Positions 7,697 to 16,311 of a stretch of DNA of 41,308 nucleotides are shown here, one piece after another; position 1 is the first letter of the stretch; every line of letters begins with the position of its first letter. The stretch comes from Verrucomicrobiota bacterium. Its GTDB lineage: Bacteria > Verrucomicrobiota > Verrucomicrobiia > Chthoniobacterales > UBA10450. Made by a program: the position numbers and the translations under genes. The stretch covers positions 1-41,308 of the forward strand of contig QHRA01000175.1 of assembly GCA_003221295.1 (NCBI GenBank), written 5' to 3'. The notes beneath the pieces are model-generated. The model was not told the origin of the DNA, ran no database searches, and was given only the letters and a program-made list of their open reading frames with translations.

Positions 7697-9306
7697 ATCA
7701 CGCCGGTGTGGAAGCGCCCTTTCGCGGGCGGACGGCTAACATAGGAGAGAAGGCGGATGAGGACGTCACGCGTTTCATGAGGTTGGATGATGGCATCGAT
7801 CCAGCCCCGCGCCGCGCCATAACGAATGTCGGTTTGCTCTTCGTAGCTTGCCTTCACTTTGGCGCGCAATTCTTCGAGCTCCTCCGGCGCGGCTTTTTTA
7901 TCTCCGCGTTCTTTCGCGCGAGCGAGAATGGAAAAAACAGTATCGCTGGCCTGCGCCGCACCCATCACGGCGTAGCGTGCGTTTGGCCAAGCAAGGATAA
8001 AACGCGGGTCGTAAGCTTTGCCGCAGAGCGCGTAATTCCCGGCACCAAACGAGCCACCGACCACGATCGTGATTTTCGGCACGATTGAATTACTGACCGC
8101 ATTTACCAACTTCGCCCCGCTGCGGATGATTCCACTTTGTTCCGCAGCTTTTCCGACCATGAATCCGGTCACATCCTGGAAAAAAAGAATCGGGAGCCCG
8201 ACCTGATTACAATCCATGACAAAGCGTGCGGCTTTGTCGGCGCTGTCCGAATAAATGACGCCACCCATTTGGATCCCTTCCGTCTTGGTGCGCACTTGCA
8301 GACGCTGGCTGGCGACGATGCCGACCGCACGACCGCCGATTCGCGCATAAGCTGTTACCAAAGTCTTGCCGTAATCAGCTTTGTATTCATCGAGCGAATC
8401 GGCGTCGATGATAGTGGCAAGTAAATCGCGCGCATCATAATTCTTGTGACCATCCAGGCTGATTAAATCGTAGACGGCATCACCTGGTTTCGCGGCGTCC
8501 TTGACGCCGGGCATTGCACATTTCTCGTTAGCCTCCGGCAGCAACTTCAGCAACGAACGCACTTTTTCCAGACACGTTTCATCGTTCTTTTCGAAAAAAT
8601 CGACCGTACCACTGATCTCGGAATGCATTTTCGCGCCGCCGAGTTCTTCCTGATCGACGATTTGCCCAATGGCGGCTTTGACCAGCGAAGGGCCGGCAAG
8701 GTAAAGCCCGCTGCCCTCGGTCATTAAAATCTTGTCGCACAACACCGGCAAATAAGCTCCGCCGGCCACACAATTGCCCATGATGGCGGCGAACTGCGGA
8801 ATGCCAGCCGCGGAAATGACCGAATTATTTCGAAAGATGCGCCCGAAATCGTCCTCATCTGGAAAGATTTCGTCCTGCATCGGCAGAAATACGCCGGCGG
8901 AATCGACCAGATAGATCAGTGGCAAATTGTTTTCGAATGCGATCCGTTGCGCGCGAATTAATTTCTTTGCCGTCTGCGGGAAGAATGCCCCAGCTTTCAC
9001 GGTAGCGTCATTGGCGACGATCATGCACGGCACGTTGGCAACGTTGCCAATGCCGACGACGGCACCGGCAGCCGGGACCCGTCCCCACTGCTCGTACATT
9101 TTGTAGGCGGCCCAAAGTCCGATCTCGAAAAAGTGCGCGTCGGTATCGAGCAAACGTGCGATGCGCTCGCGCGCGACCAGACGTCCGAGCTTATGCTGGC
9201 GTTCCTGGCCAGCTTTGCCACCGCCTTCGCGCAACTGCTCTTCTTCCGCGCGAATTTTGCCGCAGCGGTCACGTATCGTTTCGGCTCTGGCGGTTCGTGA
9301 GGACAT
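7687..9306 (-). CDS. mccB: Acyl-CoA carboxylase carboxyltransferase subunit (probable methylcrotonoyl-CoA carboxylase beta)
   Basis: The 539-residue chain is a biotin-dependent carboxyltransferase beta subunit with both crotonase-like halves. The N half contains LGRLVARERIARLLDTDAHFFE, IVANDATVKAGAFFP and MGNCVAGGAYLPVLCDKILM. The C half contains PILFFQDVTGFMVGKAAE and GGSFGAGNYALCGKAYDPRF, and ends near ERGDKKAAPEELEELRAK. The pattern matches methylcrotonoyl-CoA carboxylase beta more closely than propionyl-CoA carboxylase, and HMG-CoA lyase next door supports leucine degradation. The biotin carboxylase/carrier (alpha) subunit needed for activity is not in the window. The 3' end overlaps the HMG-CoA lyase gene by 10 bases. 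Confidence 0.9.
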   Translation of the reverse strand: MSSRTARAETIRDRCGKIRAEEEQLREGGGKAGQERQHKLGRLVARERIARLLDTDAHFFEIGLWAAYKMYEQWGRVPAAGAVVGIGNVANVPCMIVANDATVKAGAFFPQTAKKLIRAQRIAFENNLPLIYLVDSAGVFLPMQDEIFPDEDDFGRIFRNNSVISAAGIPQFAAIMGNCVAGGAYLPVLCDKILMTEGSGLYLAGPSLVKAAIGQIVDQEELGGAKMHSEISGTVDFFEKNDETCLEKVRSLLKLLPEANEKCAMPGVKDAAKPGDAVYDLISLDGHKNYDARDLLATIIDADSLDEYKADYGKTLVTAYARIGGRAVGIVASQRLQVRTKTEGIQMGGVIYSDSADKAARFVMDCNQVGLPILFFQDVTGFMVGKAAEQSGIIRSGAKLVNAVSNSIVPKITIVVGGSFGAGNYALCGKAYDPRFILAWPNARYAVMGAAQASDTVFSILARAKERGDKKAAPEELEELRAKVKASYEEQTDIRYGAARGWIDAIIQPHETRDVLIRLLSYVSRPPAKGRFHTGVIQV

Positions 9307-9486
9307 GCGATGGACGCTTTAATCCGGCGCAGGCGTTACTTCAAGCGCGAGGGCTCGCCGAGCTCGCCCCTCCATTAGGCCATCTCAAAAGTTACGAGCG
9401 CTTCGCACCATGGAGGGCGGAGGCTCCGCGACGCCTACGCAACGCAAGCTCGCGAGAACTCGGCCCTCTGCGAAATATGAAGCCCC
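9307..9486. repeat. Intergenic spacer with palindromic repeat (CTCGCCCCTCCA type)
   Basis: The spacer lies between the carboxylase gene and a small membrane-protein gene. CCCTCCAT near 9367 is complementary to ATGGAGGG near 9411. The outer part carries GAGGGC (from 9350) and GGCCCTC (ending ~9472), with GAG/CTC-rich arms. GCTCGCCCCTCCA recurs inside the regulator gene near 36547. No ORF in this spacer is convincing. Confidence 0.5.
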
Positions 9487-9789
9487 TTAGTACGCGTCCG
9501 AATCGGAATGATAACCGGAGTCGCCGCGGATGCTGCTTAAGCGCTTGCGACTGCCACGCTCGGAATCGGCCCGATTGAGACAGCCTGCGGCTACTTTTAG
9601 GAGAAAGGGAATGGCCGCGAGCGTGCCCACGGACATCAGGGCGATGGCGGTGGCTTGTCGCGCAGGGCGTTTGATCCGATCCGCCACGAGCAAACCGACG
9701 CCGAGTCCGATCGCGGTGCGAGTGAGCGCGAGAAGCGGATCGACCGGTAGATCGTTGGGTGGTTTCGGAATGGATATCGTTAGCGGCAT
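9487..9789 (-). CDS. Small two-helix membrane protein, unknown function
   Basis: A 100-residue protein of unknown function. Two hydrophobic stretches at about 19-37 (LTRTAIGLGVGLLVADRI) and 46-70 (ATAIALMSVGTLAAIPFLL) look like a helical hairpin in the inner membrane. A short proline-rich N-terminus precedes them and a Ser/Arg/Asp-rich tail follows. The ATG is preceded at normal distance by AGGAA, which supports the start. The overlapping plus-strand ORF (9530-9850) is arginine-rich and shadow-like. It is divergent from manC. Confidence 0.65.
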   Translation of the reverse strand: MPLTISIPKPPNDLPVDPLLALTRTAIGLGVGLLVADRIKRPARQATAIALMSVGTLAAIPFLLKVAAGCLNRADSERGSRKRLSSIRGDSGYHSDSDAY

Positions 9790-9878
9790 TCGCGTATTCC
9801 TATACGTCGCGGGAGCGAAAAATAAATGGGAAATTGTTGCAAGCGTGTAAAAAACGACCGACGAACGTCAAAGCGGAC

Positions 9879-10931
9879 ATGGAAATTTATGCATTGATTC
9901 TCGCCGGCGGCAGCGGCGAGAGGTTCTGGCCGCTGAGCCGGCGTGCCTTACCAAAGCAATTGCTGCGCCTGGTCTCGAGTCGCTCGCTGCTGGAGGAAAC
10001 GGTGGCGCGCTTGGACGGATTGATCCCCCCTGCTCGCATTGTTATTCTAACGAACGTCGACCAGGAAAAGGGCGTACGTGAATCGCTCAAAAATTTTCCG
10101 AGATGCAATATCATTGCCGAACCGTCAAAACGTGATACTGCCGCGGCCGTCGCGCTCGGCGTAGCCTGGGTCGCCGCGCGCAATCACACCGCCGCAATGG
10201 TTATCCTGCCGGCCGATCACGTGATTAAAGAGACAGCGGCATTTCAGAAAATTATTCGCGATGCGGTAGAAGCTGCGGAAAAAAAGAGTGCGCTGATCAC
10301 GATCGGGATCCGACCGGCTTCAGCTCATCCCGGTTTTGGTTACATTGAAATGGGCGAACCAATTCCAGGCAAACCAGGTCTCTTCCGGGTCGTCCGCTTC
10401 CGCGAGAAACCAAATGTCGACCTGGCCGAATCTTTTATTCGCAAAGGAAATTTTCGCTGGAATGCCGGCATGTTTGTTTGGACGGTGCCGACAATTCTCA
10501 CCGAGTTTAACAGGCACGCTCCGGAATTTGGACGATTCATCTCTATGATGAGCTCCCCCGGCGCTTTCGAGAAGAGCTGGGGCGAGAAATTCTCGAAGCT
10601 TCCGAGAACGTCGTTCGATTACGCAGTGATGGAACACGCCGATCGGGTGCTTGTGCTGGAAGCGGAATTCGATTGGGACGATGTCGGCGGCTGGCCGGCA
10701 GTGGCGCGGTATTTCCCAAGAGACAGCCGGGGCAATGTTGCCAACTGCGGTCTCACCGTGCTCGAGGCCGGCGATAACATTGTCTTTGACGATGCTGGCA
10801 ATAACGTCGCTCTTCTCGGTGTAAACAATCTAATTGTCGTTAGGACGCGCGATGCGGTGCTGGTTTGCCATCGGCATCACGCTGAGAAAATCAAGAATCT
10901 GGTCGCAAAATTACCGGAGGCATTGCAGTGA
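9879..10931 (+). CDS. manC: Mannose-1-phosphate guanylyltransferase
   Basis: A nucleotidyltransferase that makes GDP-mannose from GTP and mannose 1-phosphate for surface polysaccharides. I chose the ATG at 9879, giving 350 residues. The ORF track starts at 9759, but the nucleotide-binding signature ALILAGGSGERFWPLSR must be at the extreme N-terminus. Further family marks are LPKQLL, EPSKRDTAAAVALG, VILPADHVI, HPGFGYIEMG, RFREKPN, FRWNAGMFVW and the late FDWDDVGGW. The length fits the single-domain form without the C-terminal phosphomannose isomerase domain. Its stop overlaps the GTG start of ruvX by four bases (GTGA), implying translational coupling. Confidence 0.93.
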   Translation: MEIYALILAGGSGERFWPLSRRALPKQLLRLVSSRSLLEETVARLDGLIPPARIVILTNVDQEKGVRESLKNFPRCNIIAEPSKRDTAAAVALGVAWVAARNHTAAMVILPADHVIKETAAFQKIIRDAVEAAEKKSALITIGIRPASAHPGFGYIEMGEPIPGKPGLFRVVRFREKPNVDLAESFIRKGNFRWNAGMFVWTVPTILTEFNRHAPEFGRFISMMSSPGAFEKSWGEKFSKLPRTSFDYAVMEHADRVLVLEAEFDWDDVGGWPAVARYFPRDSRGNVANCGLTVLEAGDNIVFDDAGNNVALLGVNNLIVVRTRDAVLVCHRHHAEKIKNLVAKLPEALQ

Positions 10932-11344
10932 ACCAAATTCTGGGCCTCGATCTCGGAGCGGCGCGCACCGGCGTCGCCCTCTCCGACGAATTGCGCATGC
11001 TGGCGCATCCATTGGAGACGATCGAGAGCGGTTCGACGGAGACGGTAGCGCGGCGAGTTCAGAAGATCGTAGCGGAACGGAAAGTGGATTGCGTGGTCGT
11101 CGGATTGCCGAAGCAAATGAATGGTGCGCTCGGTCTTGCGGCGGAAAATGCACAACACTTCGTCGAAAAATTGCGGCCGCTCATTTCGTGTGAAGTCGTA
11201 ACTTGGGATGAACGGCTTTCGACCGTCGCGGCCGAACGGGCGTTACGAGACGCAGGAAAGAAAACGCGCGAGACGCGCGGCATTCGGGACCAGGTCGCGG
11301 CACAAATCATCCTGCAAAGTTATCTCGACCGGCTACATGCGTGA
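10928..11344 (+). CDS. ruvX: Putative pre-16S rRNA nuclease / Holliday junction resolvase-like YqgF
   Basis: The 138-residue protein has the RNase H-like fold of the YqgF family. It starts LGLDLGAARTGVALSD, carries VVVGLPKQMNG in the middle, and has the typical WDERLSTVAAERAL followed by an R/D-rich C-terminus (RDQVAAQIILQSYL). The family is essential in many bacteria and is linked to 16S rRNA 5' maturation; the Holliday-junction role was inferred from structure. The GTG start overlaps the manC stop, and its own 3' end overlaps truA by eight bases, so the three genes form one tightly packed operon. Confidence 0.95.
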   Translation: MNQILGLDLGAARTGVALSDELRMLAHPLETIESGSTETVARRVQKIVAERKVDCVVVGLPKQMNGALGLAAENAQHFVEKLRPLISCEVVTWDERLSTVAAERALRDAGKKTRETRGIRDQVAAQIILQSYLDRLHA

Positions 11345-12086
11345 ATCGCGCCGGCTCAAGTTGGTTATCGGCTACGACGGGCGGGATTTCGCCGGCTGGC
11401 AAAGCCAAAAACACGGCAACACCGTTCAGGATCGCCTCGAAGAAGCATTCGAACGGGTTTGCGGGACTCGCCTGGCCGTGACCGGCTCGGGACGGACCGA
11501 CGCCGGAGTGCACGCGCTCGGGCAGTGCGCACATGTGGATGTTCCAGCGGCGCACTTCGCCGCCGAACGCTGGCTCAAAGCCCTAAACGGCGTGCTGCCG
11601 CCAGTGATTCGGATTTTGCAGGCGCGATTTGTCGCGAAAAGCTTTCACGCTCGATTTTCTGCGAAGGGTAAAGCTTACCGTTACCGGATCATAAATGGCA
11701 CGGTCCGGCCGCCGCTGGAGATCGGCAGGGCATGGCATATCGCCTCTCCGCTTGATCGGGAGTTGCTTGGGCGAGCGGCCAAATTCTTCGTTGGCCGGCA
11801 TGATTTCGCCGCCTTTGCCGCAAATCGCGGAAAAAAGGAACGAAGCACCGTGCGCACGATGGAATACGTCCGGGTCACTGGCCGGCGCGATCTGTTCGAG
11901 ATCGAATTTTCGGCGGACGGATTTCTCTACAAGATGGTGCGATTGATCGTGGGCGCGATGGCCCGCTGCGCGCTCGGGAAAGAGAGTCTCCAATCAATAG
12001 AATTGCGGTTGGAACGGCCTTTACGGACATCTGCCCGTTTTGTTGCTCCGGCAGCAGGCCTCTATCTGGTTCGCGTTCGCTACTAA
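11337..12086 (+). CDS. truA: tRNA pseudouridine(38-40) synthase
   Basis: Converts uridines 38-40 of the tRNA anticodon arm to pseudouridine. The ATG at 11337 gives 249 residues, the normal TruA length; the tracked start at 11208 would run through ruvX. The N-terminal LKLVIGYDGRDFAGWQSQ is diagnostic, and the catalytic aspartate D55 lies in SGRTDAGVHA. The later FHARFSAKGKAYRY, FVGRHDFAAFA and FLYKMVRLIVG segments fit the second half of the fold. It overlaps ruvX by eight bases and ends the manC-ruvX-truA unit. Confidence 0.97.
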   Translation: MRESRRLKLVIGYDGRDFAGWQSQKHGNTVQDRLEEAFERVCGTRLAVTGSGRTDAGVHALGQCAHVDVPAAHFAAERWLKALNGVLPPVIRILQARFVAKSFHARFSAKGKAYRYRIINGTVRPPLEIGRAWHIASPLDRELLGRAAKFFVGRHDFAAFAANRGKKERSTVRTMEYVRVTGRRDLFEIEFSADGFLYKMVRLIVGAMARCALGKESLQSIELRLERPLRTSARFVAPAAGLYLVRVRY

Positions 12087-12359
12087 CCCGCTGAAGATCA
12101 GGTGCAAGCGCCTTCCTGAGGGTGTCTCGCTTGGGAAGCCTACCTGCTTCGTAATCGTGACGCCCCATGCTGATATGGAGCTCTCTGCCGAAAACGCCTC
12201 GCTCCCGGTGTCCGGCGAGCTTGGTCGCACCGCCGGTGAAGTTATCGAATCAGGGCGGATAAAGTCGTGCCTAACTTGGATTTGCAGGCAGTAGGCGAGT
12301 TAACAATTGAGTGTTGCAGGTGCAACAATGCAATGTTCACTGCCTTCTCGGGCTCTGGT
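12087..12359. other. Spacer of 273 bases without a supported gene
   Basis: Short ORFs exist on both strands (12040-12294 plus, 12021-12230 minus), but they overlap truA and each other and have no recognisable features. A perfect TGTTGCA/TGCAACA stem with a 2-base spacer is at 12312-12327. I see no T-run terminator or clear promoter. Confidence 0.4.
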
Positions 12360-12590
12360 TCACTCCTGGCGATCATCGCGGCCGAGCTGGTTCTCTAAAA
12401 TCTTGCCGAGCAAGAGAAGAGCAACGCCACAAAACATTCCCTTGGCGAAAAAGTAAGTCGGGATTCCAGCCGCGATAATATTTCTCGGAACGATCGGTTT
12501 ATCTTTGTCCTCTCTCACGGCTGCGAATGAGCAGAGGATGAAAATAAGGAGAGTAATTAACGGATTAAAAATCCTCAGATAGGTGCGCAT
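12360..12590 (-). CDS. Small membrane protein, unknown function
   Basis: A 76-residue ORF with two hydrophobic segments, ~9-24 (NPLITLLIFILCSFAAV) and ~41-62 (GIPTYFFAKGMFCGVALLLLG). A charged loop (REDKDKPIVPRN) joins them and the tail is polar, so the membrane topology looks credible. It starts 67 bases downstream of cysNC on the same strand and could be cotranscribed with it. No Shine-Dalgarno sequence is obvious. I do not recognise the family. Confidence 0.5.
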   Translation of the reverse strand: MRTYLRIFNPLITLLIFILCSFAAVREDKDKPIVPRNIIAAGIPTYFFAKGMFCGVALLLLGKILENQLGRDDRQE

Positions 12591-12656
12591 GAGATGACAA
12601 AATGCCGAACCAATTCGCGAAATGCGAGCAAAAGTCCGAGCGGACTGGCCGGTTTT

Positions 12657-14597
12657 CTATTTCAACCGCGGCAGGAGTCGCTCCAGAATACTTGCAACCG
12701 ATTCTTCCACGCTTTGCTGATTTGTTTGCACCACAATTTCGGGATCGACGGGCGATTCATACGGTGCATCGATGCCGGTGAACTCTCGAATCTGCCCCGC
12801 CCGCGCTTTCTTATAGAGATTTTTCGGATCGCGCTCTTCACAAACTTCCAGCGGCGCATCCACAAATACCTCGATAAATTCTGCGTTACCTTCCATCGCA
12901 ATGGCACGAGCCCGCTGCCGATCCGCCCGGTAAGGTGAGATGAAAGCGGTGATGACGACATTGCCGGCGTCTGCCATCAGCTTTGCCACCTCGCTCACGC
13001 GCCGAATGTTTTCGACCCGGTCTTCCGGCGCAAACCCGAGATTGGAATTCAAGCCATGCCGCACATTATCACCGTCCAGGACATAGGGATGCATTGCCCG
13101 GATAAAAAGTTCTCGTTCGAGCGCTTGCGCGATCGTGGATTTGCCAGAGCCGGAAAGCCCTGTTAGCCAGACGACGGCACCACGATGTCCATGTTGTGCG
13201 GCGCGCGCTTGCGCGGTGATTTTTCCTTCGCTCCAGAAGATATTCTTGCTTTTGATCGCGCTGCGATCGGTGTAAACGCCGCCGTGAATAATCCCGCCGC
13301 CGCAGATCATCCCGTCATCCACCAGAACAAAGCGACCAAGTGGTGGAAGCCGATCGTGGTTATCGAGTACAATCGGCGCACGGGTTTGAATGGTTAGACG
13401 CCCAACCTCATTGCGCGCGAGCTGGTCGGCCTTGGTGGGGGTCCGTTCGAGAGACGAAGAATCCATCACCTCATCGAGCGATACAATCTGACATTTCACT
13501 TCCTGAGTCGCCAGGCGCGCAGTGTAAAGATGTGACAAACGCGCCGGCTGACGCGCGATCCAAAAAAGGTCGGCATGAAAACGGTTCGTTTCGATCGGTG
13601 TATCTTTTGAATGCGAGGCGACGTAACCGCGCTCGACGAAAATTTGTTCCTGCAACGTGATTCCAATCGAATCGCCGGCGATCGCCATTCCGCCATTTCC
13701 GCGAGGCGACGTTGCAGCCGTGGAAGCGGGCTGCCAATGTTCGATCGACTGAACAATCGACGTTTTGTTAGCGGGCGAAAAAACTAATTCGTCGCCAACT
13801 TGAAGCGTTCCCGTTTCGATACGGCCGGCGATAATTCTGCGATCGTCGAATTTGTAAACATCCTGCACGCAAAGACGCAGCGCTAGATCGATTGGTGGGG
13901 CAAGTGGCGTCATCGCATCGAGCGCCTCGGCCAAAGTTGGCCCGCGATGCCACTCCATTTTTGTGCTGCGGACAGCGATGTTCTCGCCGAATCGTGCCGA
14001 GGCTGGAATAAAAACGTTGGTCTCCAAATGCAGCGTCTTCAAAAACTCGCGATACTTCTTTTCGATCTCGAGAAAGCGAGACTCGGAATAGTCCGCCAGA
14101 TCCATTTTATTGACCACGACACAGAATTGCCGGACCCCAAGCAAACTCAGTAAATAAGCATGCCGCTTCGATTGCTCCTGCACACCTTCATTGGCAGCAA
14201 TCACAAGGACGGCCGCATCCGCGCTGGAAGCACCGGTGATCATGTTTTTTAAGAACTCCTTGTGACCAGGCGCATCGATGATCATGTAGTTCCGCTTCGC
14301 CGTTTTGAACGGAATCTGTGTTGTATCGATGGTGATGTTTTGCTCTTGTTCTTCGAGCAAGGCATCGAGAAGAAAAGCAAACTCGAATTCCATGTTTTCC
14401 GCAGCGCAGGCGCGTTGCACCTGCTCGAGCTTCCCTTCCGGCAGCGAATTAGTGTCGCTCAGGATGCGACCGATGAGGGTGGACTTGCCATGATCGACGT
14501 GGCCGACAAAGACGACGCGGAGCGTCGCCTCGCCACTGGATGCTGGATGCTGGATGGCGGATGTCCTATCTTTGGTACTTGATTGTCGTTTGCTCAT
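12657..14597 (-). CDS. cysNC: Bifunctional sulfate adenylyltransferase subunit 1 / adenylylsulfate kinase
   Basis: A fusion of the GTPase subunit of ATP sulfurylase (CysN) and APS kinase (CysC), which together with CysD makes APS and then PAPS from sulfate. I use the ATG at 14597 (MSKRQSS), giving 646 residues; the tracked start at 14675 runs into cysD. The GTPase half shows [25 protein letters not shown] and NKMDLADYS. The kinase half, from about residue 445, shows the P-loop [33 protein letters not shown] and the late [14 protein letters not shown]. It starts 31 bases after cysD. The fusion is common in bacteria that reduce PAPS or make sulfated surface sugars. Confidence 0.96.
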   Translation of the reverse strand: MSKRQSSTKDRTSAIQHPASSGEATLRVVFVGHVDHGKSTLIGRILSDTNSLPEGKLEQVQRACAAENMEFEFAFLLDALLEEQEQNITIDTTQIPFKTAKRNYMIIDAPGHKEFLKNMITGASSADAAVLVIAANEGVQEQSKRHAYLLSLLGVRQFCVVVNKMDLADYSESRFLEIEKKYREFLKTLHLETNVFIPASARFGENIAVRSTKMEWHRGPTLAEALDAMTPLAPPIDLALRLCVQDVYKFDDRRIIAGRIETGTLQVGDELVFSPANKTSIVQSIEHWQPASTAATSPRGNGGMAIAGDSIGITLQEQIFVERGYVASHSKDTPIETNRFHADLFWIARQPARLSHLYTARLATQEVKCQIVSLDEVMDSSSLERTPTKADQLARNEVGRLTIQTRAPIVLDNHDRLPPLGRFVLVDDGMICGGGIIHGGVYTDRSAIKSKNIFWSEGKITAQARAAQHGHRGAVVWLTGLSGSGKSTIAQALERELFIRAMHPYVLDGDNVRHGLNSNLGFAPEDRVENIRRVSEVAKLMADAGNVVITAFISPYRADRQRARAIAMEGNAEFIEVFVDAPLEVCEERDPKNLYKKARAGQIREFTGIDAPYESPVDPEIVVQTNQQSVEESVASILERLLPRLK

Positions 14598-14628
14598 TTT
14601 CTGATCTGTCGGCGCGCAGCATCGGCAA

Positions 14629-15441
14629 CTAGAGAAACCCCTTTGCCCGTAGCTTCTGCATCGCGTTGCGCTCATGGTGGTCCTGGGCGCGGCCGGCGCG
14701 CTCGCTCGTGCGCGTGGTTTCTAATTCAGCAATGATGGCGTCAATGGTATCGGCGTTGCTCGCGATTGGTTTGGTAATTGCACTGCATCCGAGCGAGCGA
14801 TAGCGCTGGCCATTTTTGGCAAAATACATCTTCGGGATTGGAATGTTTTCGCGCTGGATGTAGCGCCAAATGTCAACCTCAGTCCAATCCAACAGCGGTT
14901 GCACGCGGACGTGTTCGCCGTCCGCAGCGGTGGTGGCGAATTGTCCCCAGAATTCCGGCGGCTGATCTTTGTAGTCCCATTCGAATTGTGCGTTACGCTT
15001 CGAGAAATAACGCTCCTTGGCCCGGGTCGGATCTTCATCGCGTCGGATGCCAGTGATGAGGGCGTCCCATTTGTATTGCGCCATCGCTTGCTGAAGCGCG
15101 ACCGTTTTCAACTCATGCGTCACCGTCACTGGGTCGTGTGTTTCGTAGCCGATGCCGCGGGCGCGGGCTTCTTCATTAATCTTTACGATCAGGTTCAATT
15201 TGTAATGCGCGGTCGCCCATTCACGGAACTCGAGCATCTCCGGGAACTCATAAGTGGTATCGATGTGCAAAACCGGAAATGGCACCCGGCCGAAAAAGGC
15301 TTTGGACGCTAACCAGATTAAGACATTTGAGTCTTTGCCCATCGACCACGGCATCGCGATATTTTTAAAGGCATGGTAGGCTTCGCGAAAAATAAAGACG
15401 CTCTGGTTTTCCAGCCGGTCGAGATGGGTGCGAGTCATCAT
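14629..15441 (-). CDS. cysD: Sulfate adenylyltransferase subunit 2
   Basis: The catalytic subunit of ATP sulfurylase, which adenylates sulfate using ATP. The 270-residue chain begins [20 protein letters not shown] and has the PP-loop [49 protein letters not shown] and the C-terminal [13 protein letters not shown] are all typical CysD signatures. It is the first gene of the cysD-cysNC operon. The start is MMTRTHL; there is no clear Shine-Dalgarno sequence. It is divergent from nuoB. Confidence 0.97.
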   Translation of the reverse strand: MMTRTHLDRLENQSVFIFREAYHAFKNIAMPWSMGKDSNVLIWLASKAFFGRVPFPVLHIDTTYEFPEMLEFREWATAHYKLNLIVKINEEARARGIGYETHDPVTVTHELKTVALQQAMAQYKWDALITGIRRDEDPTRAKERYFSKRNAQFEWDYKDQPPEFWGQFATTAADGEHVRVQPLLDWTEVDIWRYIQRENIPIPKMYFAKNGQRYRSLGCSAITKPIASNADTIDAIIAELETTRTSERAGRAQDHHERNAMQKLRAKGFL

Positions 15442-15464
15442 TATTAAAGTTTTTGAGGAGGCGT

Positions 15465-15492
15465 TCTATACAATCGAAAAATCTAATTGCAA
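15465..15492 (-). promoter_or_regulatory. Candidate sigma70-type promoter for cysD-cysNC
   Basis: On the minus strand, TTGCAA (15492-15487) is followed after 16 bases by TATAGA (15470-15465), about 24 bases before the cysD start. Spacing and sequence fit a housekeeping promoter moderately well. This is a by-eye match only. Confidence 0.35.
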
Positions 15493-15630
15493 AGGACGTG
15501 GAGCTCCACCGATGTAGCAGATTTTATGCGCTCCTCGGTCCTTTGTGCCGGTAAGGATGGCAAGGTGAAGTTTTTGCCTTGAGCTCGGTCATTATCTTGC
15601 ATGCCGACCCGCTCAAGTTAGTGTTGGGCT

Positions 15631-16233
15631 GTGCCGCAAACTGCCGCCTACGATTCAAAAATTGAGGGCAACGTCATCTTCACGCAGCTCGACGCTGCCA
15701 TGAACTGGATGCGCAAGAATTCGCTCTGGCCCATGCCGATGGGCCTAGCCTGTTGCGCAATTGAACTGATGGCGACCGCCGCCTCGCGATTTGATATTGC
15801 ACGTTTCGGTTCCGAAGTAATGCGATTCTCGCCGCGGCAATGCGATGTTATGATTGTCGCCGGCACCGTCACTTACAAAATGGCGCTGGCCGTAAAACGC
15901 ATTTGGGAGCAAATGCCAGAACCGAAATGGTGCATCGCGATGGGGGCGTGCGCATCGAGCGGCGGGATGTATCGCAGCTATGCCGTGCTGCAAGGCATTG
16001 ATCAACTTATCCCGGTAGACGTTTACGTTTCGGGATGCCCTCCTCGGCCGGAAGCGCTGCTGGAAGGATTGATCCGCTTGCAGAAAAAAATTGAGGGCGA
16101 ACAGGCGTTCTTGAATCAGAAGCCAAAACTCGCCCACGAGCTTATTCCCGAAATTGAGAAGCGAACTCACCCGACGCCTTCCATCCGCGGCGGCGTTAGG
16201 GGCGCTGCGCCCTCCACGAGTTCGGTCGCATGA
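15631..16233 (+). CDS. nuoB: NADH-quinone oxidoreductase subunit B
   Basis: The complex I subunit that carries the terminal iron-sulfur cluster N2 next to the quinone site. All four cluster ligands are visible: C41 and C42 ([12 protein letters not shown]), C107 ([11 protein letters not shown]) and C136 ([14 protein letters not shown]). The core is normal length. The C-terminus, after [13 protein letters not shown], is extended by about 22 low-complexity residues ([20 protein letters not shown]) coded by GC-rich, partly palindromic DNA. The start is a GTG. nuoA would normally precede it, but the upstream neighbour is the divergent cysD, so this is an isolated nuoBC pair within the window. Confidence 0.95.
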   Translation: MPQTAAYDSKIEGNVIFTQLDAAMNWMRKNSLWPMPMGLACCAIELMATAASRFDIARFGSEVMRFSPRQCDVMIVAGTVTYKMALAVKRIWEQMPEPKWCIAMGACASSGGMYRSYAVLQGIDQLIPVDVYVSGCPPRPEALLEGLIRLQKKIEGEQAFLNQKPKLAHELIPEIEKRTHPTPSIRGGVRGAAPSTSSVA

Positions 16234-16259
16234 ATTTTATTCCTATTCGTATTCTTGCT

Positions 16260-16303
16260 CCTATTCCTACTCTATCAAGAAAAGGAATAAGATTAGGAAT
16301 AGG
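16260..16303. repeat. Hairpin of CCTATTCCTA-type repeats between nuoB and nuoC
   Basis: CCTATTCCTA (16260-16269) pairs perfectly with TAGGAATAGG (16294-16303) over 10 base pairs. The bases before it repeat the same theme (ATTCCTATTCGTATTC), and the loop contains AAAGGAATAAG. The right arm ends just before the probable nuoC ATG at 16312 and may contain its ribosome-binding sequence. Confidence 0.75.
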
Positions 16304-16311
16304 TGGCTGAG

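Noticed and set aside
9530-9850. Plus-strand ORF of 106 residues before manC
   Set aside because: The opposite strand has a better candidate with two membrane helices and a good ribosome-binding site; this frame is Arg/Ser-rich.
12040-12294. Plus-strand ORF of 84 residues after truA
   Set aside because: It overlaps the end of truA out of frame, has no ribosome-binding site and no recognisable content.
15442-15630. Riboswitch upstream of the sulfate operon
   Set aside because: The leader between the candidate promoter and cysD is only about 20 bases, too short for a known riboswitch.
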